From Strobilurus pachycystidiatus (lineage: Eukaryota > Basidiomycota > Agaricomycetes > Agaricales > Physalacriaceae), in NCBI GenBank assembly GCA_019915135.1, contig JAHLMK010000008.1:2205344-2269343 (forward strand): 64,000 bases of DNA. The letters run 5' to 3'. Of this stretch, positions 16,804-28,968 are shown one piece after another. The position numbers were made by a program, and so were the translations under genes. How positions within the stretch are numbered: position 1 is the first letter of the stretch; the number at the start of each line of letters is the position of its first letter. The notes below the pieces were generated by a model. That model saw only the letters and a program-made list of their open reading frames with translations, was not told the DNA's origin and ran no database searches.

Positions 16804-17759
16804 GGTCGGGGGCGGGAGACGTCGCAATCACGACCGTTGACAGGCGGATATGGAAGCTGGGCGAGTGGCGGCGGCCTGTGGTGGAGCTGGATGAGTGTCG
16901 CGGCCTCGTGGGAGGACAAGCGAGAAAGTACAGCAGACTGGCGGCAACGGAGGGTTTTGGCACGAAAAGCAGCGGCGACGACGGGTGGCAGCCAAACACA
17001 GGCGGTCGCGAAGAAATTGTCGGAAAAGGAATGGAAATGGCAGAGTTGGCTCGATGGCCGTGGTTTGATGACTGGGAGTTGGCTTCGAGTCTCAACCCAC
17101 TACGCATAACTTGAGCCTTTTCAGGGTCTTCCTGTTACGCAACACGAGTTCCCCTGGACACTCTCGCCCGCGCTCGTATCCTCATTCCAGCATGCTCATT
17201 AGGCCTTTGGCTGATGACTTTCATATTGTTTTTCTTTTCTGACCGCCGTTTTCGCAACATTCACCGTCTCACTAGTGCAAGGTGCCGGTCTTGCCTCCGG
17301 GGTCCGTCTTATCAAATGGAAGTCATCAACCCGCTGAAACGCCATTTGGACGTGTAAGTGAATATACACAGTTTCAGGCATTGCCTTTCAAAAGCAGGGC
17401 TCTGTCGTCCTGTAGCTCTTGTTCATGCTACGTTCTTATCGATTTGCGGTTCCTCGACTCCCAATTCAAACGGAATAACTCAGCAGCAAGTCTTCCGACC
17501 CTACAGTCAAGTCCTGGTACATTGCCTTATGCATCACCTCGAGGTCGAGTACCATGACCACTGCATACCCTGAGCAGTCAACATTTAGTAGAGAGCGGCT
17601 GGAACTTTCCTATTTACACGTGAGTTTTCCATTATTAAGAGCGTAGTATGATATCTACGAAGGGTATTGACATGCCGTAATACAGCGTCTGCCACAGCCT
17701 ACAGCAAGTTTACAGCGATTTCCAACTTGTGAGTTCATTACTATGACTACCACTACTGT

Positions 17760-17781
17760 TTGCGTCGATGTTGCGTCGATG
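17760..17781 (+). repeat. 11-bp perfect tandem duplication
   Basis: The unit TTGCGTCGATG occurs twice head to tail with no spacer. Confidence 0.9.
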
Positions 17782-17916
17782 TTCACAGGAGCGGGACACA
17801 CGACACGCAATGATAGTACTATTATCTAGGACAGCCCGCCATGGCAATCCTTTTGCAGAAGCACCATTATAAGTTCAAAGTTGGCCTGTCATACGTCTGG
17901 GCGTATCGAGCCATCC

Positions 17917-17942
17917 TTGACCACCTCATTTGACCACCTCAT
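17917..17942 (+). repeat. 13-bp perfect tandem duplication
   Basis: The unit TTGACCACCTCAT occurs twice head to tail with no spacer, about 140 bases from the previous duplication. Confidence 0.9.
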
Positions 17943-18445
17943 GAGTACCATTCTCTCCGACTTTCTTCAATGTTCAGTGACTCAGGACTGCTATGTCTTT
18001 CCAAATCAACCCAGCACCAATTATCTCCAAGGGAATGCCTCTTCGATGTGGATCCTGGTGGACGACCGGGCTCGTCGGCGACGGTACGCACCAACGAGGC
18101 GTCGACAATCCTAAAGCTTAAATAGTACCCTCTCCAGGCCTGCACAGCTGAAGCCGTCCCTTTGTATCCCGGATGCGAGGCCAAAGGCTTGACCTCATCT
18201 GTATCAGGAAGCACACTAGAAAGCGCCGCCAAACCGCAAGCGAGGGTCCGCCTCGAGTAATGTCGTTACGGTGTCTGTGCTGTCTGCTGGGCGCATCTTT
18301 GAACATCCCGCTACCCTCGCTGTAGGCAAGACTTCGGGTTCGGTCGATGTCGGTGGATAGATGGCGCTAGTAGGCTACTTCTGCGAGCGCAGCGTTCGGA
18401 TGCTACCAACGTTCCACGGTTACCATTGACCAATGTCATATTACC

Positions 18446-18471
18446 AATGGACCAGGTGAATGGACCAGGTG
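18446..18471 (+). repeat. 13-bp perfect tandem duplication
   Basis: The unit AATGGACCAGGTG occurs twice head to tail with no spacer. Confidence 0.9.
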
Positions 18472-19903
18472 TAGTGTTCGAAGGCTGAGAACGATGGCGA
18501 CTGAGAGTTTTGCATGACGAGACCATTGGTAAGTAACATACCACCTACTCAATAACGACGGCGGCCGAGGGGGTGCGTGTGCCAGGGGAGAAGCGTTGAA
18601 GAAGTGGTCTTGGTACCGAAGTTGGTGTTGGCACTAATGGGGTCATAAGCTCGTTAGGTTGATATTCGCGTCAGCTTTGCACATGCAGAGTTCTCAGACT
18701 CACGCTGGCCAGGCCCTTATGGACGTATACACTCAGGCTGTGGGGTGTGTCTCGACGGCATGTGATGAATGGTTAAAAATACAGACAATGACAGTTCTAG
18801 ATACCCAGGGAGACGAAAGGACTGCAATCTATGCTAGATGAATCGTAGGTAAAGTGAGGGACTGTTGTTCAACGATGGAGGGTGGTCTATGCCACGATTC
18901 AGAGACAAGATGCATGGGATTGATCTCCTTGACGGCTTGGAGTGAGAAGGGACGAGCAACTATCGCAGGTTGCGTGCTGGGTAAGTGGATGAGGACATCG
19001 TGGACAGGTAGATAGTTCAGATATTTACCGGGAATTTAGACCCGTCTGCCAGGCGCAATTGCTACACCTAATGAGGCATTACCGATTCAAGATTGTTCTC
19101 ATACACAGGTGAGAATCCATACCTCCATATTCGCCGTGAATTGAGGACGACTGGCTTGAAAAGCCTCAAGTAGTTCTGCGAGATGACGACGGAGACGGTG
19201 CCTAAGAATTAATTATGTCAATTGAGAATGTTCGGATTCCGGGGGTGCCTGACTGGCAACGACGTGCCTTGTCTGCATTTTGGACACTGTCGCGCTTGTT
19301 GGTCTCGAGACTCGTCAAAGGTGATGCGTCTACAGAAGAGCACAACTAGCGAAGCCACGGTGATAGATTGTTGAGCAAGAAAAGCCAGCACACAACGAAG
19401 AAGGATTCTCACGGCACTTGGTGTCCGCTGGCGGAGCTTTCGATATCGTCAGCATGGATTCTGGACAAGGGCATCAGGCGTACGGGTATGCAAGTGTTGT
19501 GCTGCTCTACCCATGAAGGGGGTGTAGGAAGAGTGGGAGTCAAAAGGAAGCCTGAGATATCAGTGTTCCGGTCAGCAGCGTCAGCATGTACAATCATCGG
19601 CCATGACAATCAAAGTTGGTTCCTTAGACACAGTTTCTTGTAGTTTTCTGTAAGAACATTCAATTGAGACCCATCGGCACATATGCCTGATGGCTCGGAG
19701 ATGAATGTAGTCGCACCCGACATACTCGGCAGCTGAGGGTGAGCCTCCCGTCAACTTCGCTGGACTGTCTAAGTGTTGAAAAGTAAGTCAACAGTATGAC
19801 GCATCGAGACACGTACGGCGGTCTGTAACAAGTACTGACAACAAGGGATGCCGATCACACTCCTAATCCTCTTTTTCTTCCGCGGCACCAACTCTCGCTT
19901 TCA

Positions 19904-20092
19904 ATGCAGTCAGTTTTTAATTCTGGCTCCAATGTAGTGGGCGGCGCATCAGACTCGGGTCAAATCTTTTTAGACTCTTATGGCTACCATCTACTCGGTC
20001 TTTTCGCCCTGGTCTTTGGTGTGCCGCGTATCAGATTTACCAAATTGCTGAGTTGGCGTCAACCCTCAACGCTGGCAATGCTGAGAGGTTGA
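19904..20092 (+). CDS. Possible small hydrophobic protein, doubtful
   Basis: An ATG frame of 62 codons reads MQSVFNSGSNVVGGASDSGQ and later contains a hydrophobic YHLLGLFALVFGV segment. In another frame just downstream a coding-like stretch (IYQIAELASTLNAGNAERLN) runs to a stop near 20109, so an unseen splice may join the two. The LALVFGV-like helix is reminiscent of the first helix of the four-helix protein 400 bases downstream, so this could be a fragment of a related gene. Family unknown; the frame may be fortuitous. Confidence 0.2.
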   Translation: MQSVFNSGSNVVGGASDSGQIFLDSYGYHLLGLFALVFGVPRIRFTKLLSWRQPSTLAMLRG

Positions 20093-20379
20093 ATAAGGAC
20101 TCCACTTAGACTTCTTTTGCATATCAGCTCTCAATCAACGGGCGCACACCATCACAGTTGCATCACACTTCAATTGCCGGGGGAGACTAACAGAAAATCA
20201 CAGGTTATCTGCAGCGCTGCCCAGACGCTGCCTGGGTCCCACATGTAGGCAGTGATGGCCCATCGACTCGCTTGCTAGCCAGATGTACTGATTTCTCATG
20301 CTCGGGGTACGTTTCCAAGGATTTCCCTATAATAGCGCCCTCTCGCGCATGAAACGGTCTGCGTGGCTTCACGAACATC

Positions 20380-21226
20380 ATGCCCACCTTCACGAAACCC
20401 AGTCTCAACCTTCGCTTCCTGGCTCTCACACTAGCGTTCGTGTTTGGCGTCGCCACAGGGGCCCTTGGTGTGTGTGTTGTAGGGTCGGCGCCACATTGTT
20501 TCTCACCATCATGCAGGCCTCAACGCGCTTGTACAAGCCCAAGATGAACAAGATGACATCAATACGAACCTCCCTAACGAGCCCTGCGAAATCTTCGCCC
20601 TGGTTCCATGCACCGGTGTGAACATAGACGTGCACGGTATGTCTAGACCGTTCAAGGAATGTCTCCAGGCTAATTGGCAACGATTTCCTAGATATTATGA
20701 TACCTTCGCTGATTGTGGGACTTTCAGCAGCGCTTGTCGCTGCTCTCTCATCTTTCTTCCTCATCGCACCGACGATTTCGCGGCGCTACGCCGGCTCGCC
20801 AAAAGTCCCGTTGTATGAATCCATTTCTCTGGGATTTATGTCCCTTATTTCCCTTGGCGCACTGATTGCCATGACGGTTATCTTCGCCACTCGCAGAGCG
20901 GACGTCAAAGTATGGATTTCAACCAGTCGAGTACCACAAGTCATTGTGGATGAGATGATTGATTTTTTGGGAGAGACAACCGAATACGACCAAATTGGCT
21001 ACCGTCAGTAATTTCTTAACAGTCCTCATTGCTTGACACTTGCTGAAATGTTGCATTGACAGTCAAGCCGTATATCATCGTTCCATGGATTGGGTGGTAC
21101 TTCACGCTCTTTGCCGCTGTCAGCATATACCTTGACGCACGGAAGGGACGATGGGCTCCAACGGGCAGGCGATATGACACAGAGGAGAAGAGTGACACGC
21201 AGAATCTTCGAGCGGCGACTGCGTAA
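20380..21226 (+). CDS. Four-helix membrane protein, uncharacterised
   Basis: Family not recognised. Three introns, near 20455-20518, 20637-20690 and 21004-21061, join four exons into about 200 residues. Hydrophobic segments are NLRFLALTLAFVFGVATGAL, IPSLIVGLSAALVAALSSFFL, ISLGFMSLISLGALIAMTVIF and YIIVPWIGWYFTLFAAVSIY. The first loop holds two cysteines (EPCEIFALVPC) that could pair outside the membrane. The loop between helices 3 and 4 is amphipathic and acidic (DEMIDFLGETTEY). The tail is short and charged (RRYDTEEKSDTQNLRAATA). The start is the first ATG in frame with the hydrophobic N-terminus. The layout is tetraspan- or MARVEL-like, but no signature is visible. Confidence 0.7.
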
Positions 21227-21456
21227 AGAGGTGAAGGGTGTATTATGTGTGTTTTTTACAGTTCGATGTGTACTAACAAACGTTGCGTATTTCAACATGC
21301 TTCGATTCAATTCATTATTTCAGTAATCTACAATCAAGTCTATCATCCCGTACATTACCGCCAGCAAGATGAGAGGTTACAACAGACATCACGACATAAA
21401 CTGGACATAAAACACAACAAGTTCAACGCGGAAGAAGTGAATATAGTGTAGGCCAT

Positions 21457-24400
21457 TAGTTCAAACGTTCCTTGGGGCCAACAGTGCGTATCCAGATCTC
21501 TCCGGGGCGACTATGGCGAAAAGAAATCAGTCACCGTTCCAGAATGTTACGGAGAACTCACCTCTTCTCCCTTAATATCCTGAAGACAAGCTTGCTATCA
21601 CGGTCATTTCCCAAAGCACTACGCACGCCGCCAGCACGAGGCGGGAACGCGCCAGGGCCACAACGGTCTTGTAGATCGGCCAAGCTCTCATTAGTGCCCT
21701 CCGTCTCGACAACCACCGTGCCATACCACCCAGAATCCACAAACAGTCCATTCGACTCCGGGATCGGAATCCGCGACGAATGTGACCGGGCATGAGGCCG
21801 CAGCACAAAGGAAGATCGATGCACCCATCGTACGACGTTGTGGTACGTTCCCTGGGGACTAAGATGAAGGATATCAAAAAATGATCGGGTAGGAAGGCGA
21901 AACGATTTAGTCCACTCACGTCTCGGTTCGTACCCTATCCTGAAGGAGCTGCAAGTTAGCAGCGATCTCTTCCCCCCAGGGGGACAGGTCAATGCGAACA
22001 ATGGGATTGCTCGACGCCGGACCCGTCCTAATGACGCGGTGGAAGTAAGAAGGCGAGAATGCCAACGTCGGAAGATACTTGGGGAGGTCGCCAACGGCAG
22101 TATACGTATAATCCAGATCCTAGAAGGTATTGATTCAATTCACACAGATCTTGACCAGAATGACGAGAAAAGAACTCACAATGAGATAACTCCCGTCCCA
22201 GACCAGCCGACCAACGTTACCCTCGTCGCCAACAGCAACGTCCCACACAACATCTCCCACGCGCATCAGGGGGAGGACTCCGGCACGCTTCAACTCAGCC
22301 TCGCATTCCAGTACACTGCTGTCACTCAACCAATCGCCATCCGGACTGGGTACAAAGCACCGCAGCAGAGGCGCCCGACGCATTTTGAAAAGTGGTGATT
22401 TAAACCCAGTATTGACCGGTGTAGGAGGCCGGTGTGTAACGTGTGTACCGCCGTGCGTCGAATACGAGAACGTGGGTGAAGGGGCTCGACTTGACGCACG
22501 GGAGCGAGCACGGGAAGAGGGACTATGAGGAGCAGATCGCGCACTACGCGAAGTCTCCTTCTCAGCTTGCGCGCGCAACCGGAGAACTACGCGTGTATAG
22601 GCGCGCGTCGATGCAGTGAGATTTCGCATTTGCGCGTTGAGCTCGGCATCCCGTTGACTGGCATGGGTCTGCAGGTAGATCTGCGCAATACGGGAGTACT
22701 CATGAGTTGGGAGAGTAACGCCTCGCATGTAGTCATATAGATCCTGCATGAACATCAGTAACCTGGACTTTATAAGCAGTGTGTCACAAACGTCAAGAGT
22801 AAGGACCAATGGATCGCTGTCTGACCAGACCCAGCGCGAATAGCCCACTGTCATCAAGAAGCGCTCCAGGACAGCTTCCCTCATCTCTTCATCGTCACTC
22901 CTGGCAGTGAGAACGTGACGAGTCTTCTTCGTCACACTCCCCAGCACCAACCATTCATAGAATGACAGATACGGCAGGAGTATGCTAAGAATGCCAGGTT
23001 GAATGAGGAAGATGTCAAGCGGGAACGGCTCAGCAGGTCTGTCTTCGATGACAGGCAGACTGGCCAGCTCTTGGGGTGGCGACTTTTCGAGGACGTGCCC
23101 ACGTCTAGTACGCCTGTACTCCTCGGAAGGCGGTGTAGGAGGAGCGCGAGGTGGAACAGCGACATCGAGCGGCGGCGTCACGGGACGAGGATCGTCCTCG
23201 AGGTTTATATCGTCCTTCTGAGGCGAAGAAGTCGTGACTTCCATGGGTGGCGGCACTTCCACGTCTCTCTCTTTTGCAGGTGATGGTAACACTTTCCTCT
23301 GGATCTGAGCAGGAGAGCCAGATGACGCGATAAGCTTCACCCCTTCGACCTTAGCAAAAGGATCATCGGCGTAGTATTTCACTTCTGGCTGACCATGTCC
23401 CTGATGAGAAGATGCAGGACGCACTTCCTGATCCATGGACACAGGCGTCGTCGGCCGATGTTTAGTAAGACGACGTGTGGACTGTCCATTGACAGAGGTC
23501 GACGCGTCAGAGGGTATTCGGGTGGGCGTGGTTCTGTGGTGGGTATCAGGAATGCGGACCCGAGGAGGCGTTTGCGGCCGATCATACGACGCGTGATGGA
23601 GAGGCAGTGGTGGTTCCATGCGAGGTGCCTGTACACCCGTAGTGCGAGACGCTGGAAGAGATGTGCCGTTCACAGGTGGGTTACGGTACCGGGGAAGAGA
23701 GGAGGTCGACGAGTTGAAGTGCTGCTGCATTGCGACTGGAGGGTGGGCGTGATATTCTGCAGGAGGAGATGGGTATGGATTTTGAGGAGTGGATTGTGGT
23801 GAGCGATAAACTGAAGGAGGAGAAGGATGGGTCTCATGCTGAGGAACAGTCGTCATCGCGGTAAAGATGAGAGGTTTGCCGCGAGGAGCAGTCGGAGACG
23901 AGACTGATCTTTGACTGTTCGACTTGCGAGCAGTGCCACTCATGTGGTAGGCAGAAGGAACAGTGGCATGGGTCAGAATGGTGGTAGTGGACATGTCGGA
24001 TGGCGGGGCGGATGAGAGAGCAGCTTCCTGGGGATTCCCAGCCTTTATATCTTTCGACACCTGGATGAAAAAGTTTAGCGAGGTGGGTGAGTGACGTCAA
24101 ATGAAATGGCAGCACGCAACTGATCGGGCGAGAGGTGGCTGGGGCTCAGAGTCTGTTACGGGTATAGATTCGACCTTGGCAAAAGCGTTAGCGAGTTAGA
24201 ATGACGGAAAATCAATCGCAAGTAGGTTAAGAGCGCGATTGACGAGAAGAGCCGCATGCACGGCCCATTACGTCCGCCTATCCAAAGAGAACGCAGATCA
24301 CCGACCGCACGAAGCCTAAGCACGCATGTTACGATGCTAGGGTGTGCGAAGCGCGAAGACAAGGAAGCAGCCAGAAAGGGCAGTGGTCTTACCTCAGACG

Positions 24401-25235
24401 GTATGAGACTCTGTCGGCGCTGGGGGTACGGCGAGGTGGGGGACGACGGGAGCTGTGAAGACTGAGATAAATTGCGCCCCATAGCACGATCAGAAGGAAC
24501 ATTAGCGGCGGAAGTTGAGGGGGCTGTTCTCTTGGGAGAGGAAAACAACGATTCATCCGGAAATAGCGGCTTTACCGGATCAGGCGGAAGTACTGAGGAC
24601 GAGGCAAGAGGCGAATTATCCGCTGGGGGATGCACGGAAGTGGTCAAGATTCGATGTGGGGCATCAGTGACATGATGCCCTGCGGTTGGCGGTGTATTTT
24701 GGGGAGCGACGCGGTAGGAGAGCTGCCTGCTGAGCGGAAGAGACGACTGAGGAGGCAAAGATGAGAGCAGGTCGCTTGGGTCCTGCGCATGCACGCTTGG
24801 CAGCGGTTTGTCCTTCTTGGATGGCGGCTCGGCATATCCCACGTTGCGTGCATTGTCGAACGTCGCGTCTCTCGACATGGGCTCCTTGTCTGGCACAGCT
24901 GGCGACGGGGAAATATACCTGGACTGGAGCGTTGCCGCAGAGGTAGATGCATGGTTGTCGGCCATTGTGGGTGCCGGCGCCGTCACATTCCTCAGCGCCT
25001 TTTCTCCTACCGCCGCCCCGGTACTCCTTGGATGGGATATCGGCTGCCGCTTTCCTAGCGCCACAGGCCCCGACACGATTCTGGGCGGCGGGGACTGCGG
25101 AGACGACGGCGACCCTGTCGCGAAGCGGGCATATAATGGTGTTGGCCCCGACACATTATGAGCTGATGTTGCTGGAGCAGGCGTGGGCTTGGGCGGCGGC
25201 TCCTGTTTGGGCTTTTTGCGAAGGAAACCAGCCAT
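21457..25235 (-). CDS. Large Pro/Ser-rich protein with weakly F-box-like C-terminal region
   Basis: Family not recognised. It starts MAGFLRKKPKQEPPPKPTPA at 25235. Most of the first 600 or so residues are disordered and rich in Pro, Ser and Thr, with many SP/TP sites. A folded part follows: PLDIFLIQPGILSILLPYLS then FYEWLVLGSVTKKTRHVL, faintly like an F-box helix pair, then helical segments (LMFMQDLYDYMRGVTLPTHE). The C-terminal part has a beta-rich look (DLSPWGEEIAANLQLLQDRV, SSFVLRPHARSHSSRIPIPE, LFVDSGWYGTVVVETEG) and ends WIRTVGPKERLN. Intron 1 (24061-24392) is 332 bases, unusually long here, so the N-terminal exon might belong to an alternative transcript. Other introns lie near 22122-22179, 21871-21940 and 21513-21562. 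Function unknown. Confidence 0.7.
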
Positions 25236-26408
25236 CGCAGCGAGAAGAGAGCGTGTCTGCCAACGTTGTCCGCGCCAACAACGAAGGGCAGTTTATGAAC
25301 AGAACAAGGGCAAGAGTGACATGGTATGTCTGGGCCCTGCATCAATTGAGCACATGGGAAAACATTGCCGTTTCCGGTCTCTTTTGTTCCTTGAATGCCT
25401 TCCCATCCACGACCTTTCCTCGAGGCCCCACGCGCGTTCTGAGATCTGATAGGTGCGGGAGGTGTACACACCCATCACGCAAGTCCAAGCAATTAAAAAT
25501 TCACGTAAGTAACACCCTCGCCGCCCCTGGAAATCGCCGACTGGAACCTCGGCCTAAAGCGGACTCAATTCTTACTTTGTGCTTTGACACTAGTGACCCT
25601 GACCTTTACGGTAGATTTCCATGAAAACAATTGACCAAAATGTCCTCTAATATCCTCTCTTCCTGCGGCGGGTCTCACTATGTGAACCACCAGCGTTCCA
25701 GTGCCACGGCCAGCACATGTCGAGTGCACATGTCACGGCCCGCGCCTAAGCTTGGGATCCCTCTCAACGACCGCTAATCGCTTCCCATCTCTCTCTTGCG
25801 CGTCTCAATTTCCACGTTAATCTGAACAAGCTCTAGTAGATAGCCTGTGGAGCAACAACTTATCTCGCTCAGCGCCGTCAGTTACAGTATGATACTAAAT
25901 CGTCACTCGTGATCTCGCGACTGCTAATGTTCTTTTCGATCGCGTATCACGGACTTCAAAAGGTAGATTCAAGGCGGTGTGTAACAATGCGTCACCGGGA
26001 GGCGTCGTACGCCCGCTTTATCGTGTTCCTCGATGACGCGTGCACCGTCGCAGACTTCAATCTCCGAGTTGTGAGCCGGCTGGTGGACATACGCAACGGG
26101 CCGTCGGACTTCTCCCAATCAATGGTCGAACCTCTCCCGGTCACCGACTTCTCAACAGCGATGGCAAGACATCCTTCCCGCGGCCTAAGGTTGCCCAAAA
26201 TGAAGAAGCGAGTATAAGAGTTTTTGAAGTGGCGCATCGACACCTGCCGTTTCGCAATACATGAGTAAGCCCATCTATCCTGTTCCGCTGCGTGTGATGC
26301 AATATGTGGGTCATTCTCATTCCAATGCCGTTATTATTTCTCTCCGCAGTATGTAGTAGTCGTAGTATTTTGCGCCTCTGTCGCGCCACCCATCGCTGCT
26401 AGACCGGC
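25236..26408. other. Intergenic region without supported gene
   Basis: About 1.2 kb between the start of the large disordered protein and the stop of fumarase. It should hold the promoter of the former. Open frames at 25909-26217 (+) and 25992-26243 (-) overlap each other, lack recognisable motifs and have no convincing splice partners. Confidence 0.5.
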
Positions 26409-28592
26409 TCAGTTTTCGGGATCGGGGTGCAGCATGAGTTCAGGTCGAACTTTCTCGTCGAACTCCTCTGGCGTCAAGAAGCCCAGAGCGACGGTAGCCT
26501 CCTTCAACGTGCTGCCTTCCTTGTGAGCCTTTTTGGCACATTTCGCCACGTCTACGAGATCCATGAGCTGGGGCTTGTGATAGGTGAGATCGAACACGTA
26601 CTATCGTACCCCATGTGGCTGTTTAAGATGGTGGCAAGCATGAGAGATTCGTTGAGAAGGGTGCTGATGCGCTTCTCGTTGGCCTGAATGCCAACGACGC
26701 AGTTCTTGGTGAACGAGCGAGAACCTGTAGTATCGATTGTTAACTTTGCATCGAAGATCAACCAAGTAACTCACCATCAGCCAACAGACGAATGCTTTGT
26801 AGTACGTTCTTGATGATGACGGGCTTGAAGACGTTCAACTGAGATGGTGAGGTATCAGATCACTTCGCCAGAGGCTAGACTGTCCAACTTCTCACCTCAA
26901 ACTGACCGCTAGCACCAGCGACGCTGACGGCAGTCTGGTTGCCCATTACTTGAGCAGCAACCATCGTTATGGCTTCACACTGGGTGGGGTTAACCTTGCC
27001 AGGCATGATGCTGCTGCCGGGCTCGTTCTCCGGCAAGCTCAATTCACCCAGACCGCATCGAGGTCCAGATCCAAGGTACCTGATGTCGTTGGCAATCTTC
27101 ATAAGAGAGCAAGCAATAACGTTAAGGGCACCGTGTGCCTCGACAAGGGCGTCGTGCGCTGCGAGAGCCTCGAACTGGGAAGACAATCAACGATTGATGC
27201 CATGAATACACTTTCACACATACTGACCTTGTTGGGGGCAGTGTGGAATTGAAGACCGGTGATCTTGGAGATTTCAGCGGCAACCTTGACGTCGAAACCT
27301 GCCTTGGTGTTCAATCCAGTTCCGACGGCGGTACCACCCTGGGCGAGGAGGCTGAGGCGGGGAAGAACGTCTTTGACGCGTGCGATGCCGTTCGTGACTT
27401 GCTGCACGTAACCACTGAACTCCTGACCGAGGGTAAGAGGTGTCGCGTCTTGCAAGTGGGTACGTCCAATCTTGATGATGGAGTCGAATGCCTTGGCCTT
27501 CGCGTCCAGCGCGTCACGAAGCTCGGTAAGAGCTGGAATGAGGTTGTTGCTGAGCTCGGTGACGGCAGCGACGTGCATTGCAGTGGGGAAACTAATGTCC
27601 AGTTCAGCTATCCCTGAAGTTGAGATATGAAGAAAGATTCGCACGTGTCGTTGCTGCTTTGGCTCATATTGACATGGTCATTGGGGTGAACAGGCTTCTT
27701 GGAGCCGAGTTCACCGCCGAGAATTTCGATAGCCCTGTTGGAGATGACCTGGACCGACGAGTTTTGAGAGACATATTGGAGGCTGCAGCACGCGAGACAC
27801 ACCTCGTTGACGTTCATATTGCTCTGCGTTCCGCTTCCGGTCTGGAAAACAACAAGAGGGAAGTGGTCGATGAGTTTGCCGGAGATGACCTGGTGGACGT
27901 GAGAAGACTGGAGCAGAGGGTGGATGGATACACACATCATCGGCGGCTTTCTGAATGGCCTCGCCAACCTTGGGGTCCATGCCATACCCGACATTCACGA
28001 CAGAGGCGGCTTTCTTGAGGACACCGAAAGCTTTGATGAGGGGAGGAGGAAGGCGTTCAGTAGGACCACCGATGTCGAAGTTCTGCAGCGATCTGAGAAG
28101 AGAATGAGCATACCATCATCGAGAGAGTTGTCAAGAGTAGCGGTTACATCTCACCGCAAAGCGCAATGAGAGACGTCATGACTATAATTACCTTTGCGTC
28201 TGGCAGCCCCAATAACGGTCAGAAGGAACCTGTAAATGATGAGCCTTGAGTCGTGTATGAGGTTGAGAGAGCGCACGAACTTGGAGTTCTCCGAAGGTAT
28301 CTTTTTCGACGCGGTAGGACTGAGGGTGTGGGCGCGTCATTAGCGTCATATATAAGCGCGCGAGTATAACCGCAACACGAGTCAGAAGCTGGATCCAGTA
28401 GTGGTCCATGGCTTCTGATACGGTTGCGGTTACCGCCTGTTGGAAGGACATACCATGATGGAGGAGTAGAGTCTAGCTGCCTGTGGACTGAGGGGAGCTC
28501 TATTAAGGTATAACTGGTATCACATGTCAGGTCCCGTGCGACTGAGGCAGAAGGAGATGAGGCAGTACTTTGGAGTAGACTGTGGCCGACAT
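26409..28592 (-). CDS. FUM1: Fumarate hydratase, class II
   Basis: Interconverts fumarate and L-malate in the citric acid cycle; in fungi one gene usually serves mitochondria and cytosol. Conserved blocks appear in order: [83 protein letters not shown], the family signature [15 protein letters not shown] and [16 protein letters not shown]. It ends LMLHPDPEN. Six or more introns. The 5' end is uncertain. An ATG at 28592 (MSATVYSK) can splice to AARLYSSIM and then to SYRVEKD, giving a basic presequence. Alternative in-frame ATGs are at 28451 and 28349 and would give a shorter, possibly cytosolic N-terminus. All active-site motifs are intact. Confidence 0.92.
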
Positions 28593-28968
28593 TTTTACTT
28601 CCAACAAAGTCAGAGAGATGGTATACGTGAGATGGGAACAAGTGAGTAGTTGCGAGCAGGGAAGCAAGCCAGTGTTCCGTTCCGACCCGGGAGCTGCCGA
28701 CGTATTATACTTTCTCCGCATTGCCTGCGGTGATCCTCGACGCGCATGCTCCGAGTCGTCTACGACCGCCTTGACGAACAGTATCGTTGACGAGCGGTCT
28801 ACGCATCCCTCCGGTAATCTTGGCGCGGCTGAAGCCTTTTCAGGCGCATTATGTCCTCGGTACTGTCGTCTCAGCAGAATGCCGGACGTAGATCATGTGA
28901 ATCCTCGAGATCGTGGGGTAGCCCGGTCATTTAATCGCAGACTTTGACTTTGCCCTTTTCAACAAGCA
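28593..28968. other. Divergent promoter region, fumarase / PEX11
   Basis: 376 bases between the tentative fumarase start (-) and the PEX11 start (+). A short frame on the + strand overlaps the fumarase 5' exons and is not convincing. No strong TATA or known operator was recognised. Confidence 0.5.

Larger units (their letters stand above)
16804..20379. other. Gene-poor region upstream of INO80
   Basis: About 3.6 kb with no gene I can support. The first few hundred bases are GC-rich and probably hold the INO80 promoter. The rest contains only short, unrelated open frames, frequent stops, and splice-like signals that do not combine into a conserved product. It carries three perfect short tandem duplications near 17.76, 17.92 and 18.45 kb. 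A short hydrophobic frame at 19904-20092 is listed separately. A lineage-specific gene, a non-coding RNA or a decayed gene cannot be excluded. Confidence 0.5.

Noticed and set aside
17316..17575. A two-exon model starting MEVINPLKRHLDV and ending HHLEVEYHDHCIP.
   Set aside because: The intron it needs is only 24 bases, too short to be spliced, and the product matches nothing I know.
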